NCBI GenBank assembly: GCA_028752905.1
Contig: JAQNBH010000022.1
Location: 806,001-870,000, forward strand
DNA: 64,000 nucleotides
Source of the DNA: Cladorhizidae sp. MBARI D1340-BT2
Taxonomy: Eukaryota > Porifera > Demospongiae > Poecilosclerida > Cladorhizidae
Direction: 5' to 3'
In this document: in pieces, positions 1 to 11,603 of the stretch
Layout: each line of letters begins with the position of its first letter
Position numbering within the stretch: position 1 is the first letter of the stretch
Notes under the pieces: model-generated
What the model was told of the DNA's origin: nothing
What the model saw: the letters and a program-made list of their open reading frames with translations, nothing else
Database searches by the model: none
Translations under genes and position numbers: made by a program

Positions 1-280
1 CCTATCTTGCAAGTCCATTACAGTGAAGTGTGCAGAATATATGGATGTTTGGTATCAAGAGAGAGCACTTAGAGAGTCCTATCTTAATAGCTATACATCA
101 AGTCTATTCAGTGAAGTGTGGATAATCTACGAAGCTAACATGTTTAGCATCAAGTAAGAGTACAATTCATAACTGCCCTAATTAACAAGACCAAAGTCCC
201 AGATTTTGTCAACTGATAGAGAAGGCCCTTATCTGCAACATGTCAACAGATTATCAATAAATGTAGTGGTTTTTCACTGG
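1..280 (+). repeat. Partial first unit (module part and half of the core)
   Basis: The window opens in the tail of module B2 (1-9), continues through A3 (about 10-97) and B3 (about 98-180), then enters the core up to the landmark at 281. A2 and most of B2 are missing, so the length class of this unit cannot be fully read. The presence of a B2 tail directly before A3 indicates a long unit. Confidence 0.9.
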
Positions 281-313
281 CAGGCCACCGCTTTGGCAAC
301 TGGAAAACGCCAG
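277..313 (+). repeat. Nested inverted repeat in the core (first copy)
   Basis: An outer stem, ctggc (277-281) with gccag (309-313), encloses an inner stem, gcca (284-287) with tggc (294-297), around a 6-base loop. It recurs at the same offset in essentially every unit and is among the least variable stretches; rare changes are aacgcc to aatgcc in the 28935 and 35289 units. The stems are short, so cruciform or protein-binding function is only a possibility. Confidence 0.5.
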
Positions 314-364
314 GAAAGATCGCAAACCTTAACACTTCAAATCACCATAACTTGCTAATACTTA

Positions 365-372
365 GAGTACTC
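365..372 (+). repeat. 8-bp palindrome gagtactc (first copy)
   Basis: A perfect palindrome inside the core of nearly every unit. The bases before it define subfamilies: cttagagtactc, cttggagtactc, or cctcgagtactc (which places ctcgag overlapping it). In the unit at 39827 it is changed to cctcaagtactc. No function is implied by the sequence alone. Confidence 0.6.
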
Positions 373-486
373 AAAATTTTGGCACGTACAAAAGACAGAT
401 AATTAGAAGGGCTATCCGGTGATATAAAAATTTCTTTTTTGGGTAAAGTGTAGAAAAGTTATGAGCTTTACGGCAAAATAACAAGA

Positions 487-501
487 TTTTTGGGGGGAAA
501 A
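487..501 (+). repeat. T/G/A homopolymer block of fixed 15 nt (first copy)
   Basis: In this copy it is T5 G6 A4. Across units I read T4G7A4, T4G8A3, T5G7A3, T6G5A4 (31865-31879), T4G9A2 (50750-50764) and T4-A-G7-A3 (1221-1235). These all total 15. One exception totals 16: T4G9A3 at 34587-34602. The block always sits between aacaaga and tgagaaacat. Confidence 0.8.
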
Positions 502-1014
502 TGAGAAACATATAGACCAAATTAGGGCAAATATCAAGATAGAGAACACATAATGAAACCTATCATTAGAATCATATCAAGTCCATTACAGTGAAGTGTG
601 CAGAATATTATGGATGTTTGATATCAACAGAGAGCACAGGGAGAGACCTATCTTAATAGCTATATATCAAGTTTATACAGTGAATTGTGGAGAATCTATG
701 AAGCTAACCTGTTTAGCATCAAGATAGAGAACACATAGAGAAACCTATCTTGTGATTCTATGTATGCAGAATATACGGATGTTTGGTATCAAGAGAGAGC
801 ACTTAGAGAGTCCTATCTTAATAGCTATACATCAAGTCTATTCAGTGAAGTGTGGATAATCTACGAAGCTAACATGTTTAGCATCAAGTAAGAGTACAAT
901 TCATAACTGACCTAATTAACAAGACCAAAGTCCCAGATTTTGTCAACTGATAGAGAAGGCCCTTATCTGCAACATGTCAACAGATTATCAATAAATGTAG
1001 TGGTTTTTCACTGG

Positions 1015-1921
1015 CAGGCCACCGCTTTGGCAACTGGAAAACGCCAGGAAAGATCGCAAACCTTACCACTTCAAATCACCATAACTTGCTAATACTTAGA
1101 GTACTCAAAATTTTGGCACGTACAAAAGACAGATAATTAGAAGGGCTATCCGGTGATATAAAAATTTCTTTTTTGGGTAAAGTGTAGAAAAGTTATGAGC
1201 TTTACGGCAAAATAACAAGATTTTAGGGGGGGAAATGAGAAACATATAGACCAAATTAGGGCAAATATCAAGATAGAGAACACATAATGAAACCTATCAT
1301 TAGAATCATATCAAGTCCATTACAGTGAAGTGTGCAGAATATTATGGTTGTTTGATATCAACAGAGAGCACAGGGAGAGACCTATCTTAATAGCTATATA
1401 TCAAGTTTATACAGTGAAGTGTGGAGAATCTATGAAGCTAACCTGTTTAGCATCAAGATAGAGAACACATAGAGAAACCTATCTTGTGATTCTATGTATG
1501 CAGAATATACGGATGTTTGGTATCAAGAGAGAGAACAGAGAGAGGCCTACCTTTAGAGCTATATATCAAGTCTATTCAGTGAAGTGTGGAGAATCTATGA
1601 AGCTAACATGTTTAGCTCAAGATAGAGAACACTGAGAGATACCTATCTTGCAAGTCCATTACAGTGAAGTGTGCAGAATATATGGATGTTTGGTATCAAG
1701 AGAGAGCACTTAGAGAGTCCTATCTTAATAGCTATACATCAAGTCTATTCAGTGAAGTGTGGATAATCTACGAAGCTAACATGTTTAGCATCAAGTAAGA
1801 GTACAATTCATAACTGCCCTAATTAACAAGACCAAAGTCCCAGATTTTGTCAACTGATAGAGAAGGCCCTTATCTGCAACATGTCAACAGATTATCAATA
1901 AATGTAGTGGTTTTTCACTGG
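1015..1921 (+). repeat. Representative long unit, with module map
   Basis: Second part of the core up to about 1267, then: B0 half-module about 1268-1310; A1 1311-1400; B1 1401-1494; A2 about 1495-1565, missing roughly the first 18 bases of an A module; B2 1566-1650; A3 1651-1738; B3 1739 to about 1812; then the first part of the next core. A modules share cagtgaagtgtgcagaatat and ggatgtttg; B modules share cagtgaagtgtgga, gaagctaac and tgtttagc. A and B are themselves related (cagtgaagtgtg in both), so the block probably grew from one ancestral element of about 85 bp. Length 907 bp; units with the cgtt variant are 908 bp because of one extra base in the A/T-rich part of the core. Confidence 0.88.
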
Positions 1922-2175
1922 CAGGCCACCGCTTTGGCAACTGGAAAACGCCAGGAAAGATCGCAAACCTTAACACTTCAAATCACCATAACTTGCTAAT
2001 ACTTAGAGTACTCAAAATTTTGGCACGTACAAAAGACAGATAATCAGAAGGGCTATCCATTGATATAAAATTTATCTTTTTTGAGTAAAGTGTAGAAAAG
2101 TTATGAGCTTTACGGCAAAATAACAAGATTTTTGGGGGGAAAATGAGAAACATATAGACCAAATTAGGGCAAATA
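1813..2175 (+). repeat. Representative core segment of the unit (no sub-repeats)
   Basis: About 363 bp between B3 and B0. In order: an AT-rich stretch; a GC-richer island with nested inverted repeats (1918-1954 here); the 8-bp palindrome gagtactc; an A/T-rich stretch ending in a T run; gaaaagttatgag; the T/G/A homopolymer block; and a lead into B0. Most subfamily-diagnostic variants lie here: aatcagaag with ccgttgat or ccattgat, against aattagaag with ccggtgat; and cttagag, cttggag or cctcgag before tactc. I see no ORF, no Pol III promoter and no polyadenylation signal that I would support. Confidence 0.8.
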
Positions 2176-2656
2176 TCAATATAGAGAACACATAATGAAA
2201 CCTATCATTCGAATCATATCAAGTCCATTACAGTGAAGTGTGCAGAATATTATGGATGTTTGATATCAACAGAGAGCACAGGGAGAGACCTATCTTAATA
2301 GCTATATATCAAGTTTATACAGTGAAGTGTGGAGAATCTATGAAGCTAACCTGTTTAGCATCAAGATAGAGAACACATAGAGAAACCTATCTTGTGATTC
2401 TATGTATGCAGAATATACGGATGTTTGGTATCAAGAGAGAGAACAGAGAGAGGCCTACCTTTAGAGCTATAAATCAAGTCTATTCAGTGAAGTGTGGATA
2501 ATCTACGAAGCTAACATGTTTAGCATCAAGTAAGAGTACAATTCATAACTGCCCTAATTAACAAGACCAAAGTCCCAGATTTTGTCAACTGATAGAGAAG
2601 GCCCTTATCTGCAACATGTCAACAGATTATCAATAAATGTAATGGTTTTTCACTGG
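1922..2656 (+). repeat. Short unit, class S2 (735 bp)
   Basis: Class S2: A2 is complete to gagctata, then aatcaagtctattcag continues with B3-type ggataatctacg. The back of B2, A3 and the front of B3 are missing. Variant ccattgat in the core; followed by the gtaatgg variant in the next core. Confidence 0.88.
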
Positions 2657-3564
2657 CAGGCCACCGCTTTGGCAACTGGAAAACGCCAGGAAAGATCGCA
2701 AATCTTAACACTTCAAATCACCATAACTTGCTAATACTTAGAGTACTCAAAATTTTGGCACGTACAAAAGACAGATAATCAGAAGGGCTATCCGTTGATA
2801 TAAAATTTATCTTTTTTGAGTAAAGTGTAGAAAAGTTATGAGCTTTACGGCAAAATAACAAGATTTTTGGGGGGAAAATGAGAAACATATAGACCAAATT
2901 AGGGCAAATATCAATATAGAGAACACATAATGAAACCTATCATTCGAATCATATCAAGTCCATTACAGTGAAGTGTGCAGAATATTATGGATGTTTGATA
3001 TCAACAGAGAGCACAGGGAGAGACCTATCTTAATAGCTATATATCAAGTTTATACAGTGAAGTGTGGAGAATCTATGAAGCTAACCTGTTTAGCATCAAG
3101 ATAGAGAACACATAGAGAAACCTATCTTGTGATTCTATGTATGCAGAATATACGGATGTTTGGTATCAAGAGAGAGAACAGAGAGAGGCCTACCTTTAGA
3201 GCTATATATCAAGTCTATTCAGTGAAGTGTGGAGAATCTATGAAGCTAACATGTTTAGCTCAAGATAGAGAACACTGAGAGATACCTATCTTGCAAGTCC
3301 ATTACAGTGAAGTGTGCAGAATATATGGATGTTTGGTATCAAGAGAGAGCACTTAGAGAGTCCTATCTTAATAGCTATACATCAAGTCTATTCAGTGAAG
3401 TGTGGATAATCTACGAAGCTAACATGTTTAGCATCAAGTAAGAGTACAATTCATAACTGCCCTAATTAACAAGACCAAAGTCCCAGATTTTGTCAACTGA
3501 TAGAGAAGGCCCTTATCTGCAACATGTCAACAGATTATCAATAAATGTAGTGGTTTTTCACTGG

Positions 3565-4299
3565 CAGGCCACCGCTTTGGCAACTGGAAAACGCCAGGAA
3601 AGATCGCAAACCTTAACACTTCAAATCACCATAACTTGCTAATACCTCGAGTACTCAAAATTTTGGCACGTACAAAAGACAGATAATCAGAAGGGCTATC
3701 CGTTGATATAAAATTTATCTTTTTTGAGTAAAGTGTAGAAAGGTTATGAGCTTTACGGCAAAATAACAAGATTTTTGGGGGGAAAATGAGAAACATATAG
3801 ACCAAATTAGGGCAAATATCAAGATAGAGAACACATAATGAAACCTATCATTAGAATCATATCAAGTCCATTACAGTGAAGTTTGCAGAATATTATGGAT
3901 GTTTGATATCAACAGAGAGCACAGGGAGAGACCTATCTTAATAGCTATATATCAAGTTTATACAGTGAAGTGTGGAGAATCTATGAAGCTAACCTGTTTA
4001 GCATCAAGATAGAGAACACATAGAGAAACCTATCTTGTGATTCTATGTATGCAGAATATACGGATGTTTGGTATCAAGAGAGAGCACTTAGAGAGTCCTA
4101 TCTTAATAGCTATACATCAAGTCTATTCAGTGAAGTGTGGATAATCTACGAAGCTAACATGTTTAGCATCAAGTAAGAGTACAATTCATAACTGCCCTAA
4201 TTAACAAGACCAAAGTCCCAGATTTTGTCAACTGATAGAGAAGGCCCTTATCTGCAACATGTCAACAGATTATCAATAAATGTAGTGGTTTTTCACTGG
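3565..4299 (+). repeat. Short unit, class S1 (735 bp)
   Basis: S1 junction near 4080. Core carries cctcgag, ccgttgat and agaaaggttatg; A1 carries gaagtttgc. First unit of the first 8774-bp higher-order copy. Confidence 0.88.
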
Positions 4300-5034
4300 C
4301 AGGCCACCGCTTTGGCAACTGGAAAACGCCAGGAAAGATCGCAAACCTTAACACTTCAAATCACCATAACTTGCTAATACTTAGAGTACTCAAAATTTTG
4401 GCACGTACAAAAGACAGATAATCAGAAGGGCTATCCATTGATATAAAATTTATCTTTTTTGAGTAAAGTGTAGAAAAGTTATGAGCTTTACGGCAAAATA
4501 ACAAGATTTTTGGGGGGAAAATGAGAAACATATAGACCAAATTAGGGCAAATATCAATATAGAGAACACATAATGAAACCTATCATTCGAATCATATCAA
4601 GTCCATTACAGTGAAGTGTGCAGAATATTATGGATGTTTGATATCAACAGAGAGCACAGGGAGAGACCTATCTTAATAGCTATATATCAAGTTTATACAG
4701 TGAAGTGTGGAGAATCTATGAAGCTAACCTGTTTAGCATCAAGATAGAGAACACATAGAGAAACCTATCTTGTGATTCTATGTATGCAGAATATACGGAT
4801 GTTTGGTATCAAGAGAGAGAACAGAGAGAGGCCTACCTTTAGAGCTATAAATCAAGTCTATTCAGTGAAGTGTGGATAATCTACGAAGCTAACATGTTTA
4901 GCATCAAGTAAGAGTACAATTCATAACTGCCCTAATTAACAAGACCAAAGTCCCAGATTTTGTCAACTGATAGAGAAGGCCCTTATCTGCAACATGTCAA
5001 CAGATTATCAATAAATGTAATGGTTTTTCACTGG
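4300..5034 (+). repeat. Short unit, class S2 (735 bp)
   Basis: S2 junction near 4849 (gctataaatcaag). Core variant ccattgat; followed by gtaatgg. Counterpart of the unit at 1922 in the three-unit repeat. Confidence 0.88.
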
Positions 5035-5942
5035 CAGGCCACCGCTTTGGCAACTGGAAAACGCCAGGAAAGATCGCAAATCTTAACACTTCAAATCACC
5101 ATAACTTGCTAATACTTAGAGTACTCAAAATTTTGGCACGTACAAAAGACAGATAATCAGAAGGGCTATCCGTTGATATAAAATTTATCTTTTTTGAGTA
5201 AAGTGTAGAAAAGTTATGAGCTTTACGGCAAAATAACAAGATTTTTGGGGGGAAAATGAGAAACATATAGACCAAATTAGGGCAAATATCAATATAGAGA
5301 ACACATAATGAAACCTATCATTCGAATCATATCAAGTCCATTACAGTGAAGTGTGCAGAATATTATGGATGTTTGATATCAACAGAGAGCACAGGGAGAG
5401 ACCTATCTTAATAGCTATATATCAAGTTTATACAGTGAAGTGTGGAGAATCTATGAAGCTAACCTGTTTAGCATCAAGATAGAGAACACATAGAGAAACC
5501 TATCTTGTGATTCTATGTATGCAGAATATACGGATGTTTGGTATCAAGAGAGAGAACAGAGAGAGGCCTACCTTTAGAGCTATATATCAAGTCTATTCAG
5601 TGAAGTGTGGAGAATCTATGAAGCTAACATGTTTAGCTCAAGATAGAGAACACTGAGAGATACCTATCTTGCAAGTCCATTACAGTGAAGTGTGCAGAAT
5701 ATATGGATGTTTGGTATCAAGAGAGAGCACTTAGAGAGTCCTATCTTAATAGCTATACATCAAGTCTATTCAGTGAAGTGTGGATAATCTACGAAGCTAA
5801 CATGTTTAGCATCAAGTAAGAGTACAATTCATAACTGCCCTAATTAACAAGACCAAAGTCCCAGATTTTGTCAACTGATAGAGAAGGCCCTTATCTGCAA
5901 CATGTCAACAGATTATCAATAAATGTAGTGGTTTTTCACTGG

Positions 5943-6677
5943 CAGGCCACCGCTTTGGCAACTGGAAAACGCCAGGAAAGATCGCAAACCTTAACACTTC
6001 AAATCACCATAACTTGCTAATACCTCGAGTACTCAAAATTTTGGCACGTACAAAAGACAGATAATCAGAAGGGCTATCCGTTGATATAAAATTTATCTTT
6101 TTTGAGTAAAGTGTAGAAAGGTTATGAGCTTTACGGCAAAATAACAAGATTTTTGGGGGGAAAATGAGAAACATATAGACCAAATTAGGGCAAATATCAA
6201 GATAGAGAACACATAATGAAACCTATCATTAGAATCATATCAAGTCCATTACAGTGAAGTTTGCAGAATATTATGGATGTTTGATATCAACAGAGAGCAC
6301 AGGGAGAGACCTATCTTAATAGCTATATATCAAGTTTATACAGTGAAGTGTGGAGAATCTATGAAGCTAACCTGTTTAGCATCAAGATAGAGAACACATA
6401 GAGAAACCTATCTTGTGATTCTATGTATGCAGAATATACGGATGTTTGGTATCAAGAGAGAGCACTTAGAGAGTCCTATCTTAATAGCTATACATCAAGT
6501 CTATTCAGTGAAGTGTGGATAATCTACGAAGCTAACATGTTTAGCATCAAGTAAGAGTACAATTCATAACTGACCTAATTAACAAGACCAAAGTCCCAGA
6601 TTTTGTCAACTGATAGAGAAGGCCCTTATCTGCAACATGTCAACAGATTATCAATAAATGTAGTGGTTTTTCACTGG
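5943..6677 (+). repeat. Short unit, class S1 (735 bp)
   Basis: S1 junction near 6459. Core carries cctcgag and agaaaggttatg; A1 carries gaagtttgc. Followed by a unit with gacctaa, ttaccac and ggttg, an association repeated at 14717 and 22928. Confidence 0.88.
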
Positions 6678-7584
6678 CAGGCCACCGCTTTGGCAACTGG
6701 AAAACGCCAGGAAAGATCGCAAACCTTACCACTTCAAATCACCATAACTTGCTAATACTTAGAGTACTCAAAATTTTGGCACGTACAAAAGACAGATAAT
6801 TAGAAGGGCTATCCGGTGATATAAAAATTTCTTTTTTGGGTAAAGTGTAGAAACGTTATGAGCTTTACGGCAAAATAACAAGATTTTGGGGGGGGAAATG
6901 AGAAACATATAGACCAAATTAGGGCAAATATCAAGATAGAGAACACATAATGAAACCTATCATTAGAATCATATCAAGTCCATTACAGTGAGGTGTGCAG
7001 AATATTATGGTTGTTTGATATCAACAGAGAGCACAGGGAGAGACCTATCTTAATAGCTATATATCAAGTTTATACAGTGAAGTGTGGAGAATCTATGAAG
7101 CTAACCTGTTTAGCATCAAGATAGAGAACACATAGAGAAACCTATCTTGTGATTCTATGTATGCAGAATATACGGATGTTTGGTATCAAGAGAGAGAACA
7201 GAGAGAGGCCTACCTTTAGAGCTATATATCAAGTCTATTCAGTGAAGTGTGGAGAATCTATGAAGCTAACATGTTTAGCTCAAGATAGAGAACACTGAGA
7301 GATACCTATCTTGCAAGTCCATTACAGTGAAGTGTGCAGAATATATGGATGTTTGGTATCAAGAGAGAGCACTTAGAGAGTCCTATCTTAATAGCTATAC
7401 ATCAAGTCTATTCAGTGAAGTGTGGATAATCTACGAAGCTAACATGTTTAGCATCAAGTAAGAGTACAATTCATAACTGCCCTAATTAACAAGACCAAAG
7501 TCCCAGATTTTGTCAACTGATAGAGAAGGCCCTTATCTGCAACATGTCAACAGATTATCAATAAATGTAGTGGTTTTTCACTGG

Positions 7585-8319
7585 CAGGCCACCGCTTTGG
7601 CAACTGGAAAACGCCAGGAAAGATCGCAAACCTTAACACTTCAAATCACCATAACTTACTAATACTTAGAGTACTCAAAATTTTGGCACGTACAAAAGAC
7701 AGATAATCAGAAGGGCTATCCATTGATATAAAATTTATCTTTTTTGAGTAAAGTGTAGAAAAGTTATGAGCTTTACGGCAAAATAACAAGATTTTTGGGG
7801 GGGAAATGAGAAACATATAGACCAAATTAGGGCAAATATCAATATAGAGAACACATAATGAAACCTATCATTCGAATCATATCAAGTCCATTACAGTGAA
7901 GTGTGCAGAATATTATGGATGTTTGATATCAACAGAGAGCACAGGGAGAGACCTATCTTAATAGCTATATATCAAGTTTATACAGTGAAGTGTGGAGAAT
8001 CTATGAAGCTAACCTGTTTAGCATCAAGATAGAGAACACATAGAGAAACCTATCTTGTGATTCTATGTATGCAGAATATACGGATGTTTGGTATCAAGAG
8101 AGAGAACAGAGAGAGGCCTACCTTTAGAGCTATAAATCAAGTCTATTCAGTGAAGTGTGGATAATCTACGAAGCTAACATGTTTAGCATCAAGTAAGAGT
8201 ACAATTCATAACTGCCCTAATTAACAAGACCAAAGTCCCAGATTTTGTCAACTGATAGAGAAGGCCCTTATCTGCAACATGTCAACAGATTATCAATAAA
8301 TGTAATGGTTTTTCACTGG
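7585..8319 (+). repeat. Short unit, class S2 (735 bp)
   Basis: S2 junction near 8131. Variants ccattgat and aacttactaat; homopolymer block T5G7A3; followed by gtaatgg and the cttggag unit at 8320. Confidence 0.88.
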
Positions 8320-9226
8320 CAGGCCACCGCTTTGGCAACTGGAAAACGCCAGGAAAGATCGCAAACCTTAACACTTCAAATCACCATAACTTGCTAATAC
8401 TTGGAGTACTCAAAATTTTGGCACGTACAAAAGACAGATAATTAGAAGGGCTATCCGGTGATATAAAAATTTCTTTTTTGGGTAAAGTGTAGAAAAGTTA
8501 TGAGCTTTACGGCAAAATAACAAGATTTTGGGGGGGAAAATGAGAAACATATAGACCAAATTAGGGCAAATATCAAGATAGAGAACACATAATGAAACCT
8601 ATCATTAGAATCATATCAAGTCCATTACAGTGAAGTGTGCAGAATATTATGGATGTTTGATATCAACAGAGAGCACAGGGAGAGACCTATCTTAATAGCT
8701 ATATATCAAGTTTATACAGTGAAGTGTGGAGAATCTATGAAGCTAACCTGTTTAGCATCAAGATAGAGAACACATAGAGAAACCTATCTTGTGATTCTAT
8801 GTATGCAGAATATACGGATGTTTGGTATCAAGAGAGAGAACAGAGAGAGGCCTACCTTTAGAGCTATATATCAAGTCTATTCAGTGAAGTGTGGAGAATC
8901 TATGAAGCTAACATGTTTAGCTCAAGATAGAGAACACTGAGAGATACCTATCTTGCAAGTCCATTACAGTGAAGTGTGCAGAATATATGGATGTTTGGTA
9001 TCAAGAGAGAGCACTTAGAGAGTCCTATCTTAATAGCTATACATCAAGTCTATTCAGTGAAGTGTGGATAATCTACGAAGCTAACATGTTTAGCATCAAG
9101 TAAGAGTACAATTCATAACTGCCCTAATTAACAAGACCAAAGTCCCAGATTTTGTCAACTGATAGAGAAGGCCCTTATCTGCAACATGTCAACAGATTAT
9201 CAATAAATGTAGTGGTTTTTCACTGG

Positions 9227-9961
9227 CAGGCCACCGCTTTGGCAACTGGAAAACGCCAGGAAAGATCGCAAACCTTAACACTTCAAATCACCATAACTTG
9301 CTAATACTTAGAGTACTCAAAATTTTGGCACGTACAAAAGACAGATAATCAGAAGGGCTATCCATTGATATAAAATTTATCTTTTTTTAGTAAAGTGTAG
9401 AAAAGTTATGAGCTTTACGGCAAAATAACAAGATTTTTGGGGGGAAAATGAGAAACATATAGACCAAATTAGGGCAAATATCAATATAGAGAACACATAA
9501 TGAAACCTATCATTCGAATCATATCAAGTCCATTACAGTGAAGTGTGCAGAATATTATGGATGTTTGATATCAACAGAGAGCACAGGGAGAGACCTATCT
9601 TAATAGCTATATATCAAGTTTATACAGTGAAGTGTGGAGAATCTATGAAGCTAACCTGTTTAGCATCAAGATAGAGAACACATAGAGAAACCTATCTTGT
9701 GATTCTATGTATGCAGAATATACGGATGTTTGGTATCAAGAGAGAGAACAGAGAGAGGCCTACCTTTAGAGCTATAAATCAAGTCTATTCAGTGAAGTGT
9801 GGATAATCTACGAAGCTAACATGTTTAGCATCAAGTAAGAGTACAATTCATAACTGCCCTAATTAACAAGACCAAAGTCCCAGATTTTGTCAACTGATAG
9901 AGAAGGCCCTTATCTGCAACATGTCAACAGATTATCAATAAATGTAATGGTTTTTCACTGG
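9227..9961 (+). repeat. Short unit, class S2 (735 bp)
   Basis: S2 junction near 9774. Variants ccattgat and tttttttagtaaag in the T run. It is the first of two adjacent S2 units. Confidence 0.88.
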
Positions 9962-10696
9962 CAGGCCACCGCTTTGGCAACTGGAAAACGCCAGGAAAGA
10001 TCGCAAACCTTAACACTTCAAATCATCATAACTTGCTAATACTTAGAGTACTCAAAATTTTGGCACGTACAAAAGACAGATAATCAGAAGGGCTATCCGT
10101 TGATATAAAATTTATCTTTTTTGAGTAAAGTGTAGAAAAGTTATGAGCTTTACGGCAAAATAACAAGATTTTTGGGGGGGAAATGAGAAACATATAGACC
10201 AAATTAGGGCAAATATCAATATAGAGAACACATAATGAAACCTATCATTCGAATCATATCAAGTCCATTACAGTGAAGTGTGCAGAATATTATGGATGTT
10301 TGATATCAACAGAGAGCACAGGGAGAGACCTATCTTAATAGCTATATATCAAGTTTATACAGTGAAGTGTGGAGAATCTATGAAGCTAACCTGTTTAGCA
10401 TCAAGATAGAGAACACATAGAGAAACCTATCTTGTGATTCTATGTATGCAGAATATACGGATGTTTGGTATCAAGAGAGAGAACAGAGAGAGGCCTACCT
10501 TTAGAGCTATAAATCAAGTCTATTCAGTGAAGTGTGGATAATCTACGAAGCTAACATGTTTAGCATCAAGTAAGAGTACAATTCATAACTGCCCTAATTA
10601 ACAAGACCAAAGTCCCAGATTTTGTCAACTGATAGAGAAGGCCCTTATCTGCAACATGTCAACAGATTATCAATAAATGTAATGGTTTTTCACTGG
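9962..10696 (+). repeat. Short unit, class S2 (735 bp)
   Basis: S2 junction near 10509. It has ccgttgat rather than ccattgat, and the private variant aaatcatcataac; with its counterpart at 18736 it is one of two S2 units of this kind. Confidence 0.88.
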
Positions 10697-11603
10697 CAGG
10701 CCACCGCTTTGGCAACTGGAAAACGCCAGGAAAGATCGCAAACCTTAACACTTCAAATCACCATAACTTGCTAATACTTGGAGTACTCAAAATTTTGGCA
10801 CGTACAAAAGACAGATAATTAGAAGGGCTATCCGGTGATATAAAAATTTCTTTTTTGGGTAAAGTGTAGAAAAGTTATGAGCTTTACGGCAAAATAACAA
10901 GATTTTGGGGGGGAAAATGAGAAACATATAGACCAAATTAGGGCAAATATCAAGATAGAGAACACATAATGAAACCTATCATTAGAATCATATCAAGTCC
11001 ATTACAGTGAAGTGTGCAGAATATTATGGATGTTTGATATCAACAGAGAGCACAGGGAGAGACCTATCTTAATAGCTATATATCAAGTTTATACAGTGAA
11101 GTGTGGAGAATCTATGAAGCTAACCTGTTTAGCATCAAGATAGAGAACACATAGAGAAACCTATCTTGTGATTCTATGTATGCAGAATATACGGATGTTT
11201 GGTATCAAGAGAGAGAACAGAGAGAGGCCTACCTTTAGAGCTATATATCAAGTCTATTCAGTGAAGTGTGGAGAATCTATGAAGCTAACATGTTTAGCTC
11301 AAGATAGAGAACACTGAGAGATACCTATCTTGCAAGTCCATTACAGTGAAGTGTGCAGAATATATGGATGTTTGGTATCAAGAGAGAGCACTTAGAGAGT
11401 CCTATCTTAATAGCTATACATCAAGTCTATTCAGTGAAGTGTGGATAATCTACGAAGCTAACATGTTTAGCATCAAGTAAGAGTACAATTCATAACTGCC
11501 CTAATTAACAAGACCAAAGTCCCAGATTTTGTCAACTGATAGAGAAGGCCCTTATCTGCAACATGTCAACAGATTATCAATAAATGTAGTGGTTTTTCAC
11601 TGG

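Larger units (their letters stand above)
281..1014 (+). repeat. Short unit, class S1 (734 bp)
   Basis: Class S1: the front of A2 (tatacggatgtttggtatc) runs directly into the back of A3 (agagagcacttagagag), so the back of A2, all of B2 and the front of A3 are missing. It lies in a cggt/cttagag background, unlike most S1 units, which are cctcgag. A private change gaattgtgg lies in B1 near 684. The next unit carries gacctaa, ttaccac and ggttg. Confidence 0.88.
1922..4299 (+). repeat. Three-unit higher-order repeat, copy 1 (2378 bp)
   Basis: Units in order: ccattgat S2, ccgttgat L with gcaaatctt, cctcgag S1. The next 2378 bp repeat the same order and variants. Confidence 0.85.
4300..6677 (+). 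repeat. Three-unit higher-order repeat, copy 2 (2378 bp)
   Basis: Same unit order as copy 1: starts 4300, 5035 and 5943 lie exactly 2378 bp after 1922, 2657 and 3565. It is followed by a gacctaa/ggttg unit, whereas copy 1 is followed by an S2 unit, so the units after the two copies differ. Confidence 0.85.

Noticed and set aside
487..501. G-quadruplex from the G run
   Set aside because: Each unit has one run of 5-9 G and no other G runs near it, so an intramolecular quadruplex from four runs within a short span is not supported.
1268..1820. Regularly spaced 70-95 bp modules resembling a CRISPR array
   Set aside because: There are no short identical repeats separated by unique spacers; modules are degenerate copies of each other over their full length, and the whole unit repeats 74 times. 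No cas-like gene is present.
2205..2220. attcgaatc resembles a Pol III B box
   Set aside because: It matches GWTCRANNC except at the first base, is replaced by attagaatc in about half of the units, and I found no A box at a suitable distance upstream.
2205..2225. Possible CENP-B box
   Set aside because: ttcgaatca shares the TTCG....A half, but the required CGGG half is missing, and the site varies between subfamilies.
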